The notes under the pieces are model-generated. The model made no database searches and had not been told where the DNA came from. It worked only from the letters and a program-made list of their open reading frames with translations. 64,000 nucleotides of DNA from positions 177,308 through 241,307 of the forward strand of contig NZ_JACMYG010000007.1 in the NCBI RefSeq assembly GCF_014236655.1. Reading direction: 5' to 3'. This document shows positions 58,539 to 64,000 of the stretch, in pieces (positions within the stretch are counted from its first letter, which is position 1; every line of letters begins with the position of its first letter). Made by a program: the position numbers and the translations under genes. The DNA is from Pseudomonas kielensis (lineage in GTDB: Bacteria > Pseudomonadota > Gammaproteobacteria > Pseudomonadales > Pseudomonadaceae).

Positions 58539-58892
58539 CTAACCGCTGTGCTCTACCGGGCGCCAGCCATGGCGCTGAATATCAACACGATTGTTCTGGA
58601 TACTGATGCCCTCAGTCCGCAAGCGCGCGCGTTGTTCGTCGCCCGAGGGGGTGCCGGCAGCGAGGCTGATGCGTCCGCCTGCGCCGAGCACGCGGTGCCA
58701 GGGCAGTTTGCTGTCGCCGGGCAACTGGCTCAGGGTGCGCCCGACCCAGCGCGCGGCCCGACCCAGGCCGGCCAGTTCGGCGAGCTGGCCGTAGCTCACG
58801 ACCTTGCCTTCGGGCACTTGGGCCAGGGTAAGGTAGAGTGCCGTTCGGCGGATTTGTGCCGGGTCCTGGGGCGGGTGCTCGCAGTCGCTCAC
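58539..58892 (-). CDS. Alkyltransferase-like protein (Atl, MGMT family)
   Basis: A 117-residue protein resembling the C-terminal DNA-binding domain of O6-methylguanine methyltransferase. The active-site PCHR is PWHR here (Trp65), the defining change of Atl proteins, which bind O6-alkylguanine and hand it to nucleotide-excision repair instead of repairing it directly. It is next to ampG in divergent-free tandem (46 bases apart on the same strand). Confidence 0.9.
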   Translation of the reverse strand: MSDCEHPPQDPAQIRRTALYLTLAQVPEGKVVSYGQLAELAGLGRAARWVGRTLSQLPGDSKLPWHRVLGAGGRISLAAGTPSGDEQRARLRTEGISIQNNRVDIQRHGWRPVEHSG

Positions 58893-59059
58893 GTGTTGGG
58901 TTCCTTGAGGGGCAGGTCAATTACCGGTGGTAGCGTAAAGCGCCGATCACTCAATGATAAATGAACTCATTACAAATACCCCGGTCAGTCCTTGCTCAGG
59001 CTTTCTCTATAGGGATAATGCCGCCTTTTTTTTCGCTAACCTGAGGCCTGTCCTTGTTT

Positions 59060-60067
59060 ATGCCGTCCCGAATCCTGCTCTGCCTCGCCGCCATCAGTGC
59101 CTGCGCTCCTGCACTCGGCGACACCGTCTGGTTAAAGAATGGCGATCGTCTGAGTGGCAAGATCAAGCTCTTTGACGGTGGCAAACTGCTGATCCAGACC
59201 GAATACGCCGGGGCCATCCCGATCGACTGGAAACAGGTCAAGACCCTGGAAAGTGACCAGGAGTTGCTGGTCAAGCAGGATGCCTACACCGGTGAAAAAG
59301 CCAAGTCCCTGCAAGCTGCCGATGAGGGCAAGGTCACCTTGGCCAATGGCGAAACCCCCAAGACCGTGGAGTTGGCGAGTATCCAGCAGATCCTCAAGCC
59401 CAGGCCGGTGGTCGAGGATCTGGTGTGGAGAGGCAATGTCGATGTCGCTCTGGATTACCAGCGCGCCGAAAATGACACCGATGACTATGACGTGGACTTC
59501 AAGACTTCCGCTCGGCATGGCAAATGGCGTCATATCGCGGAAGGTGAATACAACCGCGAGTTCCAGGATGAGGTGGTGACCACCGACAACTGGCGGGCCG
59601 AGTACGCCCTTGACCGCTTCATTACCGATCAATGGTTCTGGCAGGGGCGTTTGACCTACAAGCGCGACAAGGTCGAGGAGCTCTCCCGCCAGCGCACCGT
59701 CGGTACCGGTCCGGGCTATCAATTCTGGGATGACGAGCTGGGCGCGTTCTCCCTCGGCTCACTGCTGAACCGCACCGACTACGAATACTCGGACGGTGGC
59801 AAAGACAATTTCTATTCGCTGGCGATGAAGTGGGATTACAACCGCTACCTGATCGGCAAGTCAGTGGAGTTCTTCACCAATGGTGAAGTCGGCAAGCCGC
59901 TGTCGGGCGTCGCTGACTTTGCCCTCGATGCCGAGCTGGGCCTGCGCTACAAGGTCACGGACTGGGCGTCGCTCAATCTCAAGGCCGAGCGCGACATCAT
60001 CAGTGGTTCCGATGATGCTGACTTCAGCAAGACGCGCTACACCGCAGGCTTCGGGGTGACCTGGTAA
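59060..60067 (+). CDS. DUF481 outer-membrane beta-barrel protein (YdiY-like)
   Basis: A 335-residue exported protein with a signal peptide (about 1-20, ending PALG), an N-terminal small beta domain (DTVWLKNGDRLSGKIKLFDGGKLLI) and a C-terminal DUF481 barrel (about 125-335) with alternating beta-strand pattern and terminal Trp (FGVTW). Function is unknown. The ATG at 59060 is preferred over the in-frame TTG two codons earlier. Confidence 0.88.
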   Translation: MPSRILLCLAAISACAPALGDTVWLKNGDRLSGKIKLFDGGKLLIQTEYAGAIPIDWKQVKTLESDQELLVKQDAYTGEKAKSLQAADEGKVTLANGETPKTVELASIQQILKPRPVVEDLVWRGNVDVALDYQRAENDTDDYDVDFKTSARHGKWRHIAEGEYNREFQDEVVTTDNWRAEYALDRFITDQWFWQGRLTYKRDKVEELSRQRTVGTGPGYQFWDDELGAFSLGSLLNRTDYEYSDGGKDNFYSLAMKWDYNRYLIGKSVEFFTNGEVGKPLSGVADFALDAELGLRYKVTDWASLNLKAERDIISGSDDADFSKTRYTAGFGVTW

Positions 60068-60092
60068 CGCCAGTCGCCTGGCTGAGAGCGGC

Positions 60093-60134
60093 TGCCTCCT
60101 TGTAGGGGTGGCCCCCCACCTCTACAAGGAGGCA
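60093..60134. terminator. palindrome downstream of the DUF481 gene
   Basis: Perfect 13-bp arms TGCCTCCTTGTAG / CTACAAGGAGGCA with additional pairing inside (GGGGTGG / CCCCACC side). No T-tract follows, so it may be a REP-type repeat or a stabiliser rather than a classic terminator. Confidence 0.6.
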
Positions 60135-60150
60135 CAAAACACACGGGCAC

Positions 60151-60184
60151 AAAAAAGCCCCGCTTTTGAGGGCGGGGCTTTTTT
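60151..60184. terminator. cold-shock gene terminator
   Basis: AAAAAAGCCCCGC / GCGGGGCTTTTTT hairpin with an 8-base loop, convergent between the DUF481 gene and csp. Confidence 0.92.
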
Positions 60185-60200
60185 ACTAAATCAGTACAAG

Positions 60201-60410
60201 TTAGATAACTTGAACTTCTTCAGCTTGCATGCCTTTCTGACCGCGGGTAGCGATGAAAGAAACCTGTTGGCCTTCTTTCAGGCTTTTGAAGCCGTCGGAT
60301 TGGATAGCTTTGAAGTGAACGAACAGGTCGTCACCGGATTGTGGAGTGATGAAGCCGAAGCCTTTTTCATCGTTGAACCACTTAACGGTACCGGTTTGGC
60401 GATTAGACAT
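60201..60410 (-). CDS. CspA-family cold-shock protein
   Basis: A 69-residue RNA chaperone with RNP1 KGFGFITP and RNP2 DLFVHF motifs. Begins [17 protein letters not shown]. The ATG is preceded by AAGGAG. The 354-base gap upstream would allow the long cold-shock leader RNA known in this family. Confidence 0.96.
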   Translation of the reverse strand: MSNRQTGTVKWFNDEKGFGFITPQSGDDLFVHFKAIQSDGFKSLKEGQQVSFIATRGQKGMQAEEVQVI

Positions 60411-60764
60411 GGTGTAACTCCTTGAACAAAGATAACTGCGACTCAGGAAGAACCCTGGCCGAGACTGAGTGCAAAGAGCAGGAAAAATTCTTGTAGATGG
60501 TTGGATCGAAATTCAACATATCGTGTAGAGATTCTCAGTGACACAAGCAGCACAGTGGCGCCACCTTAACCCTTTTTCCGGAACGTGCCAATGGTCTTTG
60601 CGAAGGTTTATTGGTTTTCGTGACTGACGGTGTGCGTGATCGACGCGCGGTATCCGATATTAAAGGGGATCGGCGATTAATGCGTAGCGGACTTTGAACC
60701 CGGCGGCGCGCCCCGGTAAGATGCCGGACAGAATTTTTCCACCTCGCTATTCAGGACACCCGCC
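60411..60764. other. csp-dcd divergent gap
   Basis: 354 bases with no gene. The csp side holds a stretch with CTCAG ... CTGAG inverted words near 60443-60469 which could belong to its 5' leader. The dcd side has AATTTTTCC near 60733 just before the start. No known riboswitch recognised. Confidence 0.45.
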
Positions 60765-61331
60765 ATGAGCATCAAATCGGACAAGTGGATTCGCCGCATG
60801 GCGCAAGAGCACGGCATGATCGAGCCCTTCGTCGAGCGCCAGATGCGTGGCGAAGGCGCCGAACGACTGATTTCCTTCGGGGTGTCGAGCTACGGCTACG
60901 ATGTGCGCTGCGCCGATGAGTTCAAGGTGTTCACCAACATCAACTCGGCCACCGTCGATCCGAAAAACTTCGATGAGAAGAGCTTCGTCGACGTCAAGAG
61001 CGATGTCTGCATCATTCCACCGAACTCCTTCGCCCTGGCCCGTACCGTTGAGTTTTTCCGTATTCCGCGCAATGTCCTGACCATCTGCCTGGGCAAGAGC
61101 ACCTACGCGCGCTGCGGCATCATCGTCAACGTCACGCCGCTGGAACCGGAGTGGGAAGGCCACGTGACCCTGGAGTTCTCCAACACCACCACGCTGCCGG
61201 CCAAGATCTACGCCAACGAAGGCGTGGCGCAGATGCTGTTCTTCGAATCCGACGAAGAGTGCGAAGTCTCCTACAAAGACCGTGGCGGCAAGTACCAGGG
61301 CCAACGTGGCGTGACCCTGCCGCGCACCTGA
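60765..61331 (+). CDS. dcd: dCTP deaminase
   Basis: Deaminates dCTP to dUTP for dTTP synthesis. The 188-residue protein begins [22 protein letters not shown] and carries the trimer active-site segment [31 protein letters not shown] with the catalytic Glu. The start follows AGGACACC. Confidence 0.97.
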   Translation: MSIKSDKWIRRMAQEHGMIEPFVERQMRGEGAERLISFGVSSYGYDVRCADEFKVFTNINSATVDPKNFDEKSFVDVKSDVCIIPPNSFALARTVEFFRIPRNVLTICLGKSTYARCGIIVNVTPLEPEWEGHVTLEFSNTTTLPAKIYANEGVAQMLFFESDEECEVSYKDRGGKYQGQRGVTLPRT

Positions 61332-61439
61332 GTCAGTCGTCCGGACAGACCGTGGGAATTCCTGGGCGAGCGTAGACTCTATGGAGTGTACTGCCCGGAT
61401 CCGCGCAAGGCGGGTCGGGCCATCGCCCATGAGTGCCCA

Positions 61440-61649
61440 ATGAAGATCGATCCACGCGTAAGTGCCGAACTGGCAAGGCTTGAGCCCAATCAGGTAGGTG
61501 TACTGGCCTGGTCGTTGTTAGCCCATCCGTCCGTCGCCCAGGCTGGCGGGATCCCCGGTCAGCCCGACCCCGATTCCCCCAACGAACAACCCACCGAACC
61601 CGGTGAACCGACCCTGCCGGACGAGCCGCCTCCCGCGCCTGTCGCTTGA
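61440..61649 (+). CDS. Small proline-rich protein of unknown function
   Basis: A 69-residue open frame with ATG at 61440. Its first half (about 1-33) is a helix-like stretch and the second half is rich in Pro, Glu and Asp (PGQPDPDSPNEQPTEPGEP). No signal peptide. Codon use resembles its neighbours, which supports coding. No family recognised. An alternative start at 61386 lies in poor context. Confidence 0.55.
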   Translation: MKIDPRVSAELARLEPNQVGVLAWSLLAHPSVAQAGGIPGQPDPDSPNEQPTEPGEPTLPDEPPPAPVA

Positions 61650-61919
61650 GTGGGCCTGACCCCGTGCGTGCCCCGTGAACAGCGACCAGGGTGGCCGCTG
61701 TTCACGGGGCGTTCGTGCCTGGCAATACCTGAGTTCAGCTTTGAGGCCTAGGGTCAGGCCTGGCGTGTTTTAACGCGGGGGCGCTACCTGCGCACGGCGT
61801 GCATAGGCGCAAGGCGGTCAACGATGGACGTGAGAGCTTCTACCGGCATCTGCCAGACGACATCCGCCGGGGGCAATGCCCTGTGCAGCAGGAGCCCGTC
61901 CCCAGGCTCCTGTTGACCA
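61650..61919. other. gap upstream of aotP stop
   Basis: 270 bases with no gene. It contains a long hairpin CCCCGTGAACAGCG / CGCTGTTCACGGGG (61671-61709) without a T-tract; it may end transcription of the small gene or of the importer operon. Confidence 0.5.
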
Positions 61920-62684
61920 CTACTTCAGGTTGCCACTGAGGAACTGCTTGAGCCGTTCACTGCGGGGATTGCCCAGTACATCCTCGGGCGTGCCATGTTC
62001 TTCCACCAGGCCCTGGTGCAGGAACAGCACCTGGTTGGAGACCTTGCGCGCAAAGCTCATCTCATGGGTGACCATGATCATGGTCCGGCCTTCTTCGGCC
62101 AGCCCCTGGATCACCCTGAGCACCTCACCCACCAACTCCGGGTCCAGGGCGGAGGTCGGTTCATCGAACAGCATGACTTCCGGCTCCATCGCCAGTGCGC
62201 GGGCAATGGCCACCCGCTGCTGCTGACCGCCGGAGAGGAAGGCCGGGTACTGGTCCGCCACGCGGGCAGCCAGGCCGACCTTGTCGAGGTAGCGGCGCGC
62301 GCGATCCTCAGCGTCCTTTTTACTCACCCCCAGCACCCGGCGCGGCGCCATGCTGATGTTTTCCAGCACGGTCATGTGGCTCCACAGGTTGAAGTGCTGG
62401 AACACCATGGCCAGGCGGGTACGGATGCGCTGCAGCTCGGCTTCGTCGGCAACCCGCATGCCGTGGTGGTCCTTGATCATGCGGATTGCCTGGCCGTCCA
62501 GGCTCATCGCGCCGTCGTTGGGGGTTTCGAGAAAGTTGATGCAGCGCAAAAAGGTGCTCTTGCCCGAGCCGCTGGCGCCGATCAGGCTGATCACATCGCC
62601 CGTCCTGGCCTTGAGCGACACCCCCTTGAGGACTTCATGGCTGCCGTAGCTTTTGTGCAGGCCTTCGATGGTCAATTTGTACAT
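61920..62684 (-). CDS. aotP: ABC transporter ATP-binding subunit, HisP/AotP type
   Basis: ATPase of a basic amino-acid importer. The 254-residue protein has Walker [10 protein letters not shown], signature [15 protein letters not shown] and Walker B VMLFDEP, and matches the AotP/HisP size exactly, beginning [23 protein letters not shown]. It follows the AotO-like gene by 13 bases. In P. aeruginosa aotP precedes argR; no argR lies here, so this could be a paralogous operon. Confidence 0.85.
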   Translation of the reverse strand: MYKLTIEGLHKSYGSHEVLKGVSLKARTGDVISLIGASGSGKSTFLRCINFLETPNDGAMSLDGQAIRMIKDHHGMRVADEAELQRIRTRLAMVFQHFNLWSHMTVLENISMAPRRVLGVSKKDAEDRARRYLDKVGLAARVADQYPAFLSGGQQQRVAIARALAMEPEVMLFDEPTSALDPELVGEVLRVIQGLAEEGRTMIMVTHEMSFARKVSNQVLFLHQGLVEEHGTPEDVLGNPRSERLKQFLSGNLK

Positions 62685-62697
62685 GGGGTGAACATCC

Positions 62698-63816
62698 TCA
62701 AGGCGAAAGTAGGTAGCCGGTTCGATAGGCTTCAAGGCCCGCCACATGGGCGATCACCATGCCCGCGGTGGCCATGCGGCGGGTCGAGCGGGCATACAGC
62801 AGGCCCTCGTTGGTGCAATGGACCGGCGTGACCCGGTCGCTGATCGGGTCGATGATCTCGGCGATCAGTTGCCCGGCCTGCAGGTATTCGCCCGGTAGCG
62901 CGCTGTATACCAGCAGGCCGCCGACCGGAGTGGCGACCGGCTCCACCGCCGCCAGTGGCGTGGCGGGGTAGGGCAGTTCCGGCAGTGGCTGGATCTGGCC
63001 TTCGATGGCGCCAAAGTGCGTCAGGTAGTCGATCAAGGCCTGGCAGTCGAGGCTGGCCAGGGGATGATTGACGTCGCCCTGGCCGCGCAGCTCCAGGGTC
63101 ACCGAGAAACTGCCCGACGGTATGGGGAACTGCTCGCCGAAGCGCTCTTGCAACTGCCACCACACCAGGGTGAAGCACTCGTCGAAGGACTGGCCACCGG
63201 AGTCGGTGGCCAGCAGGCTGGACTCGGCGCCGATGTAGCGCGCCAGCGGTTCGACCTGGGGCCAGGCCTGGGGCGTGGTGTACAGGTGGGTGACGGCTTC
63301 GAAGTCACAGTGCAGGTCCAGCACCATGTCGGCATCGCAGGCCAGGGTCTGCAGCACCAGGCGCTGGGATTGCAGTTGTGTGGCGGCGCTCTGGCGCAGC
63401 AGTGCATGACGCAAAGTACGGCGTACCAGGGCCAGGTTGTGCTGCGGATCCTGGGTGAGCTGGCCTTCGATCTCCTGACCGATCGTTTCGCCGAGGTCGA
63501 CAAACCAACGGTTGAAGTTCTGCCCGCTTTCCAGCTCGTAGCGGCCCAGGGGGACGTCCATCAACACCTGTTCCAGGCCAATCGGATTAGCCACCGGCAC
63601 CAGCACGATCTCGCTCAGCAGTCGGCCCTCGGCTTCGAGTTGGGCCAGGCGTTGCTTGAGGTGCCAGGCCACCAGCATGCCCGGCAGTTCGTCGGCATGC
63701 AGCGAGGACTGGATGTAGACCTTGCCCCGGGCCTGCGTCGGGCCGAAATGGAAGCTGTGGATCTGGCGTGCGGTGCCCGGCAGCGGGGCAAGCAAGTCAT
63801 GAATCTGGTGGCGCAT
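62698..63816 (-). CDS. aotO: AotO-like succinylglutamate desuccinylase/aspartoacylase family protein
   Basis: A 372-residue protein of the M14-like aspartoacylase family. Possible zinc-ligand motifs are HADE (in [10 protein letters not shown]) and the LDLHCDFE segment, and a C-terminal domain (about 290-372) follows. In P. aeruginosa the aotO product (PA0891) is dispensable for arginine uptake and its role is unknown. Gene order aotM-aotO-aotP matches. Confidence 0.82.
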   Translation of the reverse strand: MRHQIHDLLAPLPGTARQIHSFHFGPTQARGKVYIQSSLHADELPGMLVAWHLKQRLAQLEAEGRLLSEIVLVPVANPIGLEQVLMDVPLGRYELESGQNFNRWFVDLGETIGQEIEGQLTQDPQHNLALVRRTLRHALLRQSAATQLQSQRLVLQTLACDADMVLDLHCDFEAVTHLYTTPQAWPQVEPLARYIGAESSLLATDSGGQSFDECFTLVWWQLQERFGEQFPIPSGSFSVTLELRGQGDVNHPLASLDCQALIDYLTHFGAIEGQIQPLPELPYPATPLAAVEPVATPVGGLLVYSALPGEYLQAGQLIAEIIDPISDRVTPVHCTNEGLLYARSTRRMATAGMVIAHVAGLEAYRTGYLLSP

Positions 63817-63843
63817 GTGCGTGAGTGTCCTACTACGTGAGGG

Positions 63844-64000
63844 CTAGTGGGTCGGTCCGAGAAATGCCAGCCAGCGGCGTTCGGCAACCCGGAACAGGCC
63901 GACCAGGGCAAAGGTCACGGCCAGGTAGATCAACGCGGCGATGCCGAACGACTGGAACGTCAGGAAGGTCGCCGAGTTGGCGTCCCGTGCGACTTTCAGG
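63844..64000 (-). CDS. aotM: ABC permease subunit, HisM/AotM type (C-terminal end)
   Basis: The last 52 codons of an inner-membrane permease, with a final membrane helix (FGIAALIYLAVTFALVGLFRVAE) and the ending RRWLAFLGPTH. The rest lies beyond the right edge. It is 27 bases upstream of the AotO-like gene. Symbol is by context. Confidence 0.75.
   Translation of the reverse strand, partial: LKVARDANSATFLTFQSFGIAALIYLAVTFALVGLFRVAERRWLAFLGPTH

Overview
The window is chromosomal DNA from a Pseudomonas, most likely the P. fluorescens group. Gene order follows the P. aeruginosa backbone in several blocks: bamA-skp-lpxD-fabZ-lpxA-lpxB-rnhB-dnaE-accA-tilS-pyrG-eno-ftsB-ispD-gfnR-adhC-fghA-ispF-truD-surE-pcm-nlpD-rpoS-rsmZ-fdxA-mutS-cinA-recA-recX, then erdR-dgkA, finR/fpr, virJ-mprF and proS. 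Other Pseudomonas hallmarks are a Gac/Rsm small RNA, an rhlG-type reductase, REP-like palindromes and high-GC coding sequence. It is almost entirely core genome; accessory traces are small.

Layout. 1-7.3 kb: end of rseP, then the outer-membrane and lipid A cluster (BamA, Skp, LpxD, FabZ, LpxA, LpxB) with RNase HII. 7.4-18 kb: DNA polymerase III alpha, acetyl-CoA carboxylase alpha, TilS, CTP synthase, enolase, FtsB and IspD; kdsA, usually between pyrG and eno in Pseudomonas, is absent here. 18-21 kb: glutathione-dependent formaldehyde detoxification with its LysR regulator. 21-26.3 kb: ispF-truD-surE-pcm-nlpD-rpoS. 26.3-27.1 kb: the GacA-controlled RsmZ RNA and ferredoxin. 27.3-33.6 kb: mutS, a LexA/cI-like repressor, a holin-like protein, cinA, recA and recX. 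The mutS-cinA interval is a known tailocin/prophage site in fluorescent pseudomonads, but here it holds only regulator and holin.

33.6-46 kb: scattered housekeeping and stress genes (LOG protein, a periplasmic QSregVF protein, TapT, a DMT exporter, ErdR, DgkA, FinR/Fpr, TrmO, RhlG-like SDR, DUF1456, a degenerate pseudouridine synthase, GNAT, RimO), followed by a roughly 170-bp palindromic repeat element. 46-52 kb: Kup potassium importer and the MprF/VirJ aminoacyl-phosphatidylglycerol pair. 52.3-52.8 kb: two tandem initiator tRNA units, each with its own promoter and terminator. 53-61.7 kb: DNA polymerase IV with a LexA box, a lipoprotein, ProS, an AmpG-like permease, an alkyltransferase-like protein, a DUF481 barrel, a cold-shock protein, Dcd and a small proline-rich protein. 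61.9-64 kb: the 3' part of a basic-amino-acid ABC importer operon (aotM-aotO-aotP type).

The most unusual points are the stripped tailocin locus with a pair of matching palindromic operators (TTATGCA-N5-GCAT) at the repressor and holin promoters next to recA, the missing kdsA, an RsuA-family protein without its catalytic aspartate, and terminators lying immediately upstream of essential genes, most strikingly one whose T-run touches the ispF start codon.
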